From contig JADGRG010000650.1 of NCBI GenBank assembly GCA_017881145.1, positions 1-7,988 on the forward strand: 7,988 nucleotides of DNA. Reading direction: 5' to 3'. Positions 1-7,366 of this stretch are shown piece after piece (within the stretch, counting starts at the first letter, position 1; every line of letters starts with the position of its first letter). Under the pieces are notes generated by a model. That model ran no database searches. It was not told the origin of the DNA and worked only from the letters and a program-made list of their open reading frames with translations. Position numbers and translations under genes: made by a program. The DNA is from Sandaracinaceae bacterium. GTDB lineage: Bacteria > Myxococcota_A > Polyangia > Polyangiales > JAFGIB01.

Positions 1-138
1 CAGCAAGGCTGGCACAAGCTCGAAGACGACCCGCGCTCGCACAGCCCCCGATTCTACGCGCGCCCGCGCTGCCACGGCGGGATTTGTGGGCCGGCGACTT
101 CGTTGTGCAAGCCCCGGCGCCTGCGTTTTGGGCGTTGA
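1..138 (+). CDS. Possible C-terminal end of an unidentified protein (cut by the window edge)
   Basis: Frame 1 is open from the first base to a TGA at 136-138, giving 45 residues. The first part (GWHKLEDDPRSHSPRFYAR) has an ordinary protein composition, and its codons nearly all end in G or C like the real genes nearby. The last part is rich in Cys and Arg and looks less natural. Frame 2 is also open here, so an open frame alone is weak evidence in DNA this rich in GC. No family is recognised. If real, it ends about 80 nt before the outer-membrane gene and lies on the same strand. Confidence 0.3.
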   Translation, partial: QQGWHKLEDDPRSHSPRFYARPRCHGGICGPATSLCKPRRLRFGR

Positions 139-166
139 GCCACGGATGAGCGATGAGCATGGCATT

Positions 167-196
167 GCACGGCTTGGCCGCTGCGTGCCACCGTGC
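167..196 (+). other. Imperfect inverted repeat (10-bp hairpin) in the leader of the metal-uptake cluster
   Basis: GCACGG (167-172) and TGGC (175-178) pair with GCCA (187-190) and CCGTGC (191-196). This gives a 10-bp stem with a 2-nt bulge (CT, 173-174) and an 8-nt loop. It lies 22 nt before the chosen start of the outer-membrane gene. No T-run follows, so it is not a standard intrinsic terminator. It could be an RNA structure in the leader, a terminator remnant of an upstream gene, or chance in GC-rich DNA. It does not resemble a known Zur box, which is normally AT-rich. Confidence 0.35.
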
Positions 197-218
197 CGAC
201 TGCGAGAACGCCTTGGCC

Positions 219-1619
219 ATGCACTTCCCAAGACATCGGCGCCACCTGCGCGCACTTGTTGTCGGTCTCTGGACGGCATGCGCGAGCCCCGTGCTGGCAG
301 AGCCGGCCAACACGCCAGCCCCCGCGCCGAGCGCGAGCCCAACACCCGCGGCCGAGCCGGCACCGGCGCCTGCGGGCACGACCTCGGAGGCCGCGGCTGC
401 CACGACACCGGAAGCTACAGCGGCTCCAGCAGCTGCGCCACCGCCAGCATCCACCGACGCAGACCTCGCGGCGTTCCAATCGGCAGTGGCAACCGACGCA
501 GCCGAGAGCGCGGGTAGCAAGAGTGACGTAGCAGCTAGCGCTGCGAGCGCGCCTGCAGCTGCCAGCGGCAGCGTGCTCAACCCGGACATTTCGGTCATCG
601 CCGACTTCGCCCTGGCCGGCTATTCGCGCAAGCACACGCTGCAGGCGGGCGCCCACGATCCAGCGCTGAATGGTTTCAACTTCCAGGCCCTGGAGCTCAC
701 GCTCGGCGCGGCGGTCGATCCTTACTTCCGCTTCGACTCGAACATCGTCTTCGACTTGGGCGGGGTCGATGTCGAGCAGGCCTACGCGACCACGCTCGAT
801 CTGCCCGCACAGCTGCAGATGCGCACCGGCTTGTTTCTCACCCGCTTCGGCCGCGCCAACCCGACGCATCCACATGCCTGGGACTATGCAGACCAACCCT
901 TCATGCTGAGCCGCGTGTTTGGTGGCGAGGGGAATCGAGGGGTTGGCGCCGAGCTCTCCTGGCTCTCGCCACTGCCCTGGTATGTGGAGCTGGTCAGCTC
1001 GGTGACGACAGCCACGGGCGCGAACACGTCGCGCAGCTTCTACGGCGCGACCGACCACACCGTCGATGGCCTGGCGGACCTGCTCTACGTGACGGCGATC
1101 AAACAGTTCTTCCCGTTGAGCGACGACTGGTCGCTGGCGTGGGGCCTGTCAGGCGCGTTCGGTCCAAACGATCGTGGACGCGACACTCGCACGGAGATCT
1201 ACGGCACTGACCTCTACCTGAAGTGGCGGCCACTACATGCCAGCGGCTCGCAGATGGTCACGCTGCATGCCGAAGCCATCTACCGTCGCCGCGACGTCTC
1301 CTACACCACGTTGCAGGATGCAGGCGGCTTCGCCAGCCTCCTGTGGCGCTTTGCGCAGCGCTGGGCCGTGGCCAGCCGCTACGAGCTGGGCACGGCCACG
1401 GTCGACGAAGACTTCCACGCGCGCCTCGACTACCTCGACCCGCAAGCCACTCGCTCGCGCCAGCGCGTGACCGCCAACCTGACGCACTACCCGACCGAGT
1501 TTTCGCGCTTACGCTTGCAGGGTTCGGTGGACATGCCGAACTACCTGGCTCAACCGATCTGGGGCGTTCTGCTCTCGCTCGAAGTCGCCGTGGGGGCGCA
1601 CGGAGCGCATGCCTTCTGA
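219..1619 (+). CDS. Outer-membrane beta-barrel protein of the zinc-uptake-associated receptor family
   Basis: Probably the outer-membrane entry point for zinc in this cluster; 466 aa from the chosen ATG. Residues 1-27 look like a Sec signal peptide: basic start (RHRRH), hydrophobic core, then VLA before EP. Residues 28-118 are a linker of mostly Ala, Pro, Ser and Thr. From about 119 the alternating aromatic and polar pattern of a barrel runs to a terminal Phe. I recognise two family hallmarks: a block at about 208-242 (TRFGRANPTHPHAWDYADQP, then a Gly-rich FGGEGNRGVG) and the ending GAHGAHAF. Databases often call this family 'zinc-regulated TonB-dependent outer membrane receptor', but no plug domain or TonB box is visible, so a porin-like barrel is possible. 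An in-frame ATG at 153 would put 22 extra residues before the signal peptide, so 219 is preferred, although its ribosome site is weak. The binding-protein gene follows after 28 nt. Family is fairly sure; zinc as substrate rests on context. Confidence 0.82.
   Translation: MHFPRHRRHLRALVVGLWTACASPVLAEPANTPAPAPSASPTPAAEPAPAPAGTTSEAAAATTPEATAAPAAAPPPASTDADLAAFQSAVATDAAESAGSKSDVAASAASAPAAASGSVLNPDISVIADFALAGYSRKHTLQAGAHDPALNGFNFQALELTLGAAVDPYFRFDSNIVFDLGGVDVEQAYATTLDLPAQLQMRTGLFLTRFGRANPTHPHAWDYADQPFMLSRVFGGEGNRGVGAELSWLSPLPWYVELVSSVTTATGANTSRSFYGATDHTVDGLADLLYVTAIKQFFPLSDDWSLAWGLSGAFGPNDRGRDTRTEIYGTDLYLKWRPLHASGSQMVTLHAEAIYRRRDVSYTTLQDAGGFASLLWRFAQRWAVASRYELGTATVDEDFHARLDYLDPQATRSRQRVTANLTHYPTEFSRLRLQGSVDMPNYLAQPIWGVLLSLEVAVGAHGAHAF
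300..572 (+). other. Ala/Pro/Ser/Thr-rich low-complexity linker inside the outer-membrane gene
   Basis: This stretch encodes residues 28-118 of the outer-membrane protein. It is almost entirely Ala, Pro, Ser, Thr, Glu and Gly, with repeated PAPA and AAP-type runs. It lies between the signal peptide and the barrel, so it should be disordered and on the periplasmic side. Such linkers are common in envelope proteins of GC-rich delta-proteobacteria and may span or bind peptidoglycan; that role is inference. No metal-binding His or Cys cluster is present in it. Confidence 0.8.
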
Positions 1620-1637
1620 CGAGCTCTTGAAATCCGT

Positions 1638-1641
1638 GGAG
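1638..1641 (+). promoter_or_regulatory. Ribosome binding site of the metal-binding protein gene
   Basis: GGAG sits 6 nt before the ATG at 1648. It decides between that start and an in-frame ATG at 1609, which would overlap the preceding gene and put 13 residues before the signal peptide. Confidence 0.7.
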
Positions 1642-1647
1642 ACTGTC

Positions 1648-2550
1648 ATGCGTAGCGTACTTGTTGCAGCCCTCGTCGCTTTGCTGCTCGGCATTTCCGC
1701 AGTGGCACGTGCCGATCTCAAAGTGGTGGCCACGACACCGGATCTGGCTGCGGTCGCGAGCGAGGTGGGCGGCAAGCATGTCAGCGTGATCACGCTGGCG
1801 TTACCCACGCAGGATCCGCACTTCGTGGATGCGCGGCCACATCTGGCGCTCGACCTCGCACGTGCCGACATGCTGGTCGCCGTGGGCCTCGAGCTCGAGA
1901 TCGGTTGGCTGCCCACACTGCAGTCCGGCGCGCGCAACGGCAAGATCAACAAGGGTGGCCGCGGCTACCTGGAATGCGCGCAATTCGTAAGCCTGCTGGA
2001 CGTGCCGCACGAACGCATCGACCGCTCCATGGGCGACATCCACCCCGGAGGCAACCCTCACTACATGTTCGACCCACGTCGCGTGGCGAAAGTCGCCGCT
2101 GGCATTTCGACACGCATGGTCGAGCTCGATCCGAGCAACGCGGTCGCTTACAAGACCGGCCTCGATCACTTCCTCGTCAAGCTCGAAGCTTCCCGCCAGC
2201 GTTGGGAACAGGCGCTCTCGTCACTGCGCGGCAAGCACATCGTCTCTTACCATCGCTCGCTGACGTATTTCGCCGACTGGCTTGGGTGCAGCATCAGCGC
2301 CGAAGTGGAGCCGAAGCCTGGCATCCCGCCCAGCCCACACGATCTGACCATCATCCTCGGCATCATGAAGAGTCAGGCTGTGAAGCTCGTGCTGCAGGAA
2401 GAGTGGTATCCAGGCAGCGCGTCGCAGATGTTGGCCGAGCACGCCGGAGCCAAGCTCGTGCGCGTGCCGGGCGGCCCGGACTACAACCACGGCAAGAGCT
2501 ACTTCGATTTCATGGACACTCTGGTGATGCGTGTGAAAGCCGCTCTCTGA
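1648..2550 (+). CDS. znuA: Periplasmic zinc (or manganese) binding protein of a metal ABC transporter, ZnuA/TroA family
   Basis: Captures the metal in the periplasm and delivers it to the permease encoded downstream; 300 aa, close to family length. Residues 1-22 form a signal peptide ending ARA before DLK, with no lipobox Cys, so the protein should be soluble rather than a lipoprotein. The mature start KVVATTPDLAAVASEVGG is the classic opening of cluster A-I metal-binding proteins. Likely metal ligands by family pattern are H58 (QDPHF), H138 (NPHYMFDP) and H202 (SYHRS). The fourth ligand is unclear; E219, E221 or D278 are candidates. The motif EPKPGIPPSP (221-230) marks a subgroup I associate with delta-proteobacteria. 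The His-rich loop of enterobacterial ZnuA is absent. A GGAG site and the signal peptide fix the start at 1648. The ATPase gene begins 5 nt after its stop. Zinc is favoured over manganese by the outer-membrane partner, not by the sequence alone. Confidence 0.9.
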   Translation: MRSVLVAALVALLLGISAVARADLKVVATTPDLAAVASEVGGKHVSVITLALPTQDPHFVDARPHLALDLARADMLVAVGLELEIGWLPTLQSGARNGKINKGGRGYLECAQFVSLLDVPHERIDRSMGDIHPGGNPHYMFDPRRVAKVAAGISTRMVELDPSNAVAYKTGLDHFLVKLEASRQRWEQALSSLRGKHIVSYHRSLTYFADWLGCSISAEVEPKPGIPPSPHDLTIILGIMKSQAVKLVLQEEWYPGSASQMLAEHAGAKLVRVPGGPDYNHGKSYFDFMDTLVMRVKAAL

Positions 2551-2555
2551 CTCCG

Positions 2556-3284
2556 ATGGTTCAACCCGCGCTCATTCGCTGTGAACAGCTCCGCATCGGC
2601 CACCGCGGCCGAGCCATCCTGCCGCCCATCGACTTGAGCCTCGGTACGGCCGAGCTCTGGGCAGTGGTGGGGCGCAACGGCACGGGCAAGACCACTTGGT
2701 TTCGCACCTTGCTCGGTCTCTTGCCACCTGTCTCAGGCCGCGTCGTGCGCATGCCCGCGCTGCGTGTCTCGTATGTGCCGCAACGCTTGAAGCTCGACGA
2801 GCTCTTTCCCGTGCTGGCTCGCGACGTCGTGCAGATGGGCGTGGAGCGCGGCTGGTCCTTCGCGAGGCCCAGCATCTCCGAGCGAAGGAGCGTGCTGCAA
2901 GCGCTGGAGCGCGTGGGTGCAAGCGCGCTAGCCGATCAGCCGTTTCGCGCTTTGTCCGAGGGCCAGAAGCAGCGCGTGCTCTTGGCTCGGCTCTTCGTTT
3001 CACGCCCGGACCTCGCGCTCCTGGACGAGCCAACCTCCGCGATGGACGCGGTGGCAGAGCAGGAAGCCCTGCGTCTGCTCGATGCGCTGCGTCGCGAACA
3101 CGGCACCACCGTGATTGTCGTGAGCCATTACCTTGGCCTCTTGCGCGAGATCGCTGACCACATGGTTCTCTTCGATGGCCACAACGGAAAGGTCGTCAGC
3201 GGCGGCACGGAAGAGGTGCTCGGCAGCGGAGCGTTTTCAGCAAACTATCGAGGTAAGCTCGACGGCGCAGTGGATGCGCCCTGA
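2556..3284 (+). CDS. znuC: ATP-binding protein of a zinc/manganese ABC transporter
   Basis: Cytoplasmic ATPase that powers metal import through the permease encoded next; 242 aa, normal for the family. Every ABC signature is present: Walker A GRNGTGKTT (39-47), Q-loop glutamine Q76 in YVPQ, signature LSEGQ (133-137), Walker B LALLDEP (153-159) with catalytic E158, D-loop SAMD (161-164) and switch histidine H191. It should therefore be active. The ATG at 2556 lies 5 nt after the binding-protein stop, with no clear ribosome site, so translation is probably coupled to the gene before. The reading frame is open far upstream (from 1905), but that part runs over the binding-protein gene in another frame and is not coding. 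Assignment to metal transport rests on its neighbours and general similarity to ZnuC/MntB-type ATPases. Confidence 0.9.
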   Translation: MVQPALIRCEQLRIGHRGRAILPPIDLSLGTAELWAVVGRNGTGKTTWFRTLLGLLPPVSGRVVRMPALRVSYVPQRLKLDELFPVLARDVVQMGVERGWSFARPSISERRSVLQALERVGASALADQPFRALSEGQKQRVLLARLFVSRPDLALLDEPTSAMDAVAEQEALRLLDALRREHGTTVIVVSHYLGLLREIADHMVLFDGHNGKVVSGGTEEVLGSGAFSANYRGKLDGAVDAP

Positions 3285-3334
3285 CGCTAGTGACATACCC
3301 GCCGAGCAGCCTGCGGCTCTCGGCTAGCCCAACC

Positions 3335-4201
3335 ATGCCCCACACACAGCCAACTTGGGCCGAGTTCGTCGCCGGCTGGCAGCTCGACATCTACCGTGAC
3401 CCGGTCTACTGCGGCGTGATCGCGGGGCTGGTGCTCGGCTATCTCGGCGTGTTCGTGGTGCTGCGCCGTATGGTCTTCATCACCGCTGCGGTCAGCCAGG
3501 CGGCCGGCCTCGGCGTCGCCCTCTCCTTCTATCTACAGATCCAACTAGGCCTGGCTCTTCCGCCAGTGGTGGGCGCCGTATTGCTTTCGCTCGCAGTCGC
3601 GGGCGTGTTCGCGTTGCCGCTCGACCGACTGCATATGTCGCGCGAGAGCCTGCTCGGCGTCGCCTATCTCTTGGCGTGGGCCGGCTCGGTGATGCTGGGT
3701 GACCGCATCGCTCAGGAAGCGCACGATATCTCGGCAATTCTCTTCGGCACCGCCGTGCTGGTGCGGCCTTGGGACCTCTACACCATGGCCGCCGTCGGCG
3801 GCGTCGCCCTGCTCTTCCACTTGTGGATGCATCGAGGTCTGGTGTTTGCGATCTTCGATCCGGAAGGCGCGCGCGTGCAGGGACTGCCGGTGCGCATGCT
3901 GGATCTCTCGGGGTTTCTGCTGACAGCGCTCACCGTCTCGGTCGCGACTCGCGCGCTCGGCGTCTTGCCGGTGTTCGCGTTCGCCGTGCTTCCCGGCACG
4001 ACTGGATTACTCCTGGCCGGACGCGTGCGCTCGGTGCTAGCGATCGCAGCGACGATCGGCGCGCTCTCCGGCGTGGTCGGCTACATCGCCGCATTCTTCT
4101 GGGAGTTCCCGGTCGGCGCCTGCCAGACCGTGGTGGCTGCAGCGCCACTGCTAGTCGCGATCCCAGTGCGCGTGCTGCGCGGACGCCTTCTGCGAAGCTG
4201 A
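3335..4201 (+). CDS. znuB: Inner-membrane permease of a zinc/manganese ABC transporter (ABC-3 family)
   Basis: Forms the membrane channel for the imported metal; 288 aa from the chosen ATG. Hydrophobic segments fall at roughly 24-43, 49-68, 75-95, 106-122, 147-165, 190-212, 214-230, 232-255 and 258-280, which fits the eight or nine helices of ABC-3 permeases. The cytoplasmic loop FDPEGARVQG (174-183) matches the family pattern FD.E.A...G, the region expected to contact the ATPase. Met-rich or His-rich extensions are absent. The start is uncertain: a GTG at 3290 in the same frame would add 15 residues (MTYPPSSLRL and so on) and leave only 5 nt after the ATPase gene. Neither start has a good ribosome site. 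The ATG is preferred because its product begins like typical homologues. This is the last gene of the cluster; its stop lies 15 bp from the stop of rlmN on the other strand. Confidence 0.88.
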   Translation: MPHTQPTWAEFVAGWQLDIYRDPVYCGVIAGLVLGYLGVFVVLRRMVFITAAVSQAAGLGVALSFYLQIQLGLALPPVVGAVLLSLAVAGVFALPLDRLHMSRESLLGVAYLLAWAGSVMLGDRIAQEAHDISAILFGTAVLVRPWDLYTMAAVGGVALLFHLWMHRGLVFAIFDPEGARVQGLPVRMLDLSGFLLTALTVSVATRALGVLPVFAFAVLPGTTGLLLAGRVRSVLAIAATIGALSGVVGYIAAFFWEFPVGACQTVVAAAPLLVAIPVRVLRGRLLRS

Positions 4202-4216
4202 AGGGCTACGCGCGGC

Positions 4217-5380
4217 TCAGACACGCTCGCTGGTGCGCACCTTGCGCGCCTCGCCGTGGAGGGCGAGCTGACCGCAAGCGGCGGCGATGTCGTCGCCGCG
4301 ACGCCGACGCAGAAACGTGTCGATGCCTTCATCGCGCAGGATTTGCTGAAAGCGCTCGACGGTGGCTTCGTCCGGCGCTGCGAGGCTTACACCCGCCACC
4401 GGATTCATGGGGATCAGGTTCACCTTGGCGCGCAGGCCGTGCAGCGTGCGGGCCAAGTTCTTGGCTGCTAGCTCGGTGTCGTTCAAGCCGCGCACCAAGG
4501 TGTATTCGATGGTCAGACGTCTGCGCCGCGGAACCGGATAGCGACGCACCGCCGCCAGCAGCTCGGAGAGCGGATACTTCTTGTTCACCGGCATGAGCCG
4601 CGTGCGAGTGTCGGTGTCGGCGGCGTGCAAGGAAACCGCCAGCTGCACCTGGCCCGAGAAGTCGCGGGCCAAGCGATCGATCTCCGGGACGAGCCCGCTG
4701 GTGGAGACGGTCAAGCGACGCAACGACATGCCTAGACCATCGGGATGAGAGATGAGCCGGATGGCGCGCGCCAGCGCATCATAGTTGTGCAGCGGCTCGC
4801 CCATGCCCATGAACACCACGCCGGCCAGACGTGCGGAACCTTCGAGGGTGGCGCGTCCCAAGAGCACCTGCGAGACGATCTCGCCTGCGCTCATCTGACG
4901 CTTGAGACCGGCGATGCCTGAAGCGCAGAACGCGCAGCCCATCGCGCAGCCCACCTGCGACGAGATGCACTGCGTCACGCCCTGCGAGTCGGTCGCGCGA
5001 GACTCTGCGGTCTCGTCGTCGCCATCTCCGGCGAAGAGATCTTCTGCAGCGACCGAGCCGCGCGGGATGAGCACGGTCTCGACTTGCTTGCCGTCAGCCA
5101 ACTCGATGAGCAGCTTCTTCGTGCCGTCCGCCGAATCCTGGGTCTTGGCAACAGTGGCAGGCGGCGCAAGCCCAGCCTCTGCGAGCTTGTCGCGCAAGCG
5201 CTTGGGCAAGTCGGTCATCTGCTCGGGGTTGAGCACACCGCGCTGGTAGATCCAGCGGAAGATCTGCAGTGCCCGGTAGCGCGGCTCGCTCCACTCGTGA
5301 AGCAAAAGCTCCCACTCCTCGGGCAATTGTTCGACGAGGCTTTGGGCCTGTGGTGGCACCGAGCGAGACTGCAAGCTCAT
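4217..5380 (-). CDS. rlmN: Dual-specificity RNA methyltransferase RlmN (23S rRNA A2503, tRNA A37)
   Basis: Radical-SAM enzyme that adds a methyl group to C2 of adenine 2503 in 23S rRNA and, in E. coli, to adenine 37 of some tRNAs; 387 aa against 384 in E. coli. The cluster cysteines are C145, C149 and C152 (CAMGCAFC). C138, seven residues before the cluster, and C369 (AACGQL) match the catalytic pair C118 and C355 of E. coli. GMGEP at 192-196 is the SAM-binding motif. All key residues are therefore present. Residues 107-137 hold about 24 more residues than the E. coli enzyme, many of them acidic, between the N-terminal domain and the catalytic core. The tail after C369 is short. The ATG at 5380 is 5 nt after the dapE stop and has no clear ribosome site, suggesting coupled translation. 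The frame is open up to 5578, but that part overlaps dapE. Confidence 0.96.
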   Translation of the reverse strand: MSLQSRSVPPQAQSLVEQLPEEWELLLHEWSEPRYRALQIFRWIYQRGVLNPEQMTDLPKRLRDKLAEAGLAPPATVAKTQDSADGTKKLLIELADGKQVETVLIPRGSVAAEDLFAGDGDDETAESRATDSQGVTQCISSQVGCAMGCAFCASGIAGLKRQMSAGEIVSQVLLGRATLEGSARLAGVVFMGMGEPLHNYDALARAIRLISHPDGLGMSLRRLTVSTSGLVPEIDRLARDFSGQVQLAVSLHAADTDTRTRLMPVNKKYPLSELLAAVRRYPVPRRRRLTIEYTLVRGLNDTELAAKNLARTLHGLRAKVNLIPMNPVAGVSLAAPDEATVERFQQILRDEGIDTFLRRRRGDDIAAACGQLALHGEARKVRTSERV

Positions 5381-5385
5381 GGCGT

Positions 5386-6473
<1,088 letters not shown>

Positions 6474-6477
<4 letters not shown>

Positions 6478-7301
6478 GCCGAGACTCCGAAGTCGCGCAG
6501 CGCCGCGTTGAGCGACACCTTGCGGTCGGTCGACTCCGAGCGCTGACCGATGATCAGCGCGCACGGCAAGCCGTACTCCCCCGCAGGGAACTTCTTCATG
6601 CGCGTGCCCGGCACCACCACCGAGCGCGCCGGCACGTGTCCGCGCATCTCCTTGGGTTCGGGACCGGTGACGTCGATGATGGGCATCGACTTGGTGAGCA
6701 CCACGTTCGCGCCGAGCACCACTTCACGACCGACGCGCACGCCATCCACCACCACGCAGCGCGAGCCGATGAACGCGCCGTCTTCGATGATCACCGGCGT
6801 GGCTCCGGGCGGCTCGAGCACGCCGCCGATCCCGACGCCGCCCGCGAGATGCACGTCGCGACCGATCTGCGCGCACGAGCCCACGGTGGCCCAGGTGTCG
6901 ACCATGCTGCCTGCGCCGACGTAGGCGCCGATGTTCACGTAGCCCGGCATCAGGATCGCGCTCGCCTCGAGGTGCGAGCCGTAGCGGGCTGTGCCTGGAG
7001 GCACCACGCGCACACCTGCCACGTCGAGGTCCTTCTTGAGCGGGATCTTGTCGTAGAACTCGAAAGGCCCGACGCTCATCTTCTCCATGCCGCGCAGCGC
7101 GAAGTAGAGCAGCACCGCCTGTTTGATCCAGGCGTGCGTGGTCCAGTCGCCGTCCGGAGTCTCGGGCGGTGTCGCCACCCGGAGCTTGCCCTTGTCGAGC
7201 TTTTCCAACGTGTCGAGCACCGCGTCGCTGTGCGTCTTGCTCTTGAGCAAGCTGCGATCCGCGAACGCAGCCTCGATGAGTTCCTGGGCCGTCTGCGTCA
7301 T
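6474..7301 (-). CDS. dapD: 2,3,4,5-tetrahydropyridine-2,6-dicarboxylate N-succinyltransferase
   Basis: Transfers succinate from succinyl-CoA to tetrahydrodipicolinate, opening the succinylase branch to diaminopimelate and lysine; cytoplasmic trimer in known homologues. It has 275 aa against 274 in E. coli. The N-terminal helical domain (to about 100) is followed by a left-handed beta-helix of hexapeptide repeats at about 105-205 (for example YVNIGAYVGAGSMVDTWATV and ICVVVD-like turns near 179-190) and a C-terminal domain with KKFPAGEYGLPCALIIG (236-252). These blocks are strongly conserved in DapD. The ATG at 7301 gives the normal N-terminus (MTQTAQELIEAAFADRS). No ribosome site precedes it, and a candidate promoter sits so close that the RNA may be leaderless. 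Its TGA overlaps the dapE ATG. Confidence 0.96.
6485..6488 (-). promoter_or_regulatory. Ribosome binding site of dapE, inside the end of dapD
   Basis: GGAG on the minus strand, 7 nt before the dapE ATG. It selects the ATG at 6477 over the open frame that continues upstream to 6564. Confidence 0.65.
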
Positions 7302-7307
7302 GGCGCG

Positions 7308-7336
7308 GTCATAGCAGGCGCACGGGGCGCCGTCAC
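7308..7336 (-). promoter_or_regulatory. Candidate sigma-70-type promoter for dapD-dapE-rlmN
   Basis: On the minus strand, GTGACG (7336-7331, four of six matches to TTGACA) is followed after exactly 17 nt by TATGAC (7313-7308, four of six matches to TATAAT). A TG lies one base before the -10 element. Transcription would begin about 7 nt downstream, at or beside the A of the dapD ATG (7301). This comes from reading by eye and could be chance. Confidence 0.3.
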
Positions 7337-7350
7337 CTGCACGCGTCGAG

Positions 7351-7366
7351 GCCCGAAAGCACGGGC
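7351..7366 (-). other. Short hairpin just after the 183-aa gene
   Basis: Directly after the TAA of the 183-aa gene, GCCCG pairs with CGGGC around a 6-nt loop (TGCTTT). There is no following T-run, so intrinsic termination is doubtful. It may weaken read-through into dapD or stabilise an RNA end; it may also be chance. Confidence 0.25.

Noticed and set aside
153..218. Earlier start (ATG at 153) for the outer-membrane protein
   Set aside because: It would place 22 residues before a good signal peptide and cover the leader hairpin. It cannot be fully excluded, since GGA lies 6 nt before it.
276..284. Possible lipobox around C21 (WTAC) of the outer-membrane protein
   Set aside because: Trp at the -3 position does not fit a lipobox, and a signal peptidase I site (VLA) follows six residues later.
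54..1058. 334-aa open frame on the minus strand opposite the outer-membrane gene
   Set aside because: Composition is dominated by Arg, Gly and Cys runs with no family features. It lies opposite a well-supported gene and is a typical GC-rich shadow.
1905..2555. Upstream extension of the ATPase frame
   Set aside because: It overlaps the binding-protein gene in another frame and has an Arg-rich nonsense composition. The ABC domain starts properly at the ATG at 2556.
7317..7331. Second small inverted repeat (GGCGC/GCGCC) between the 183-aa gene and dapD
   Set aside because: A 5-bp GC-only stem is expected often by chance in this DNA. It also overlaps the spacer of the candidate promoter.
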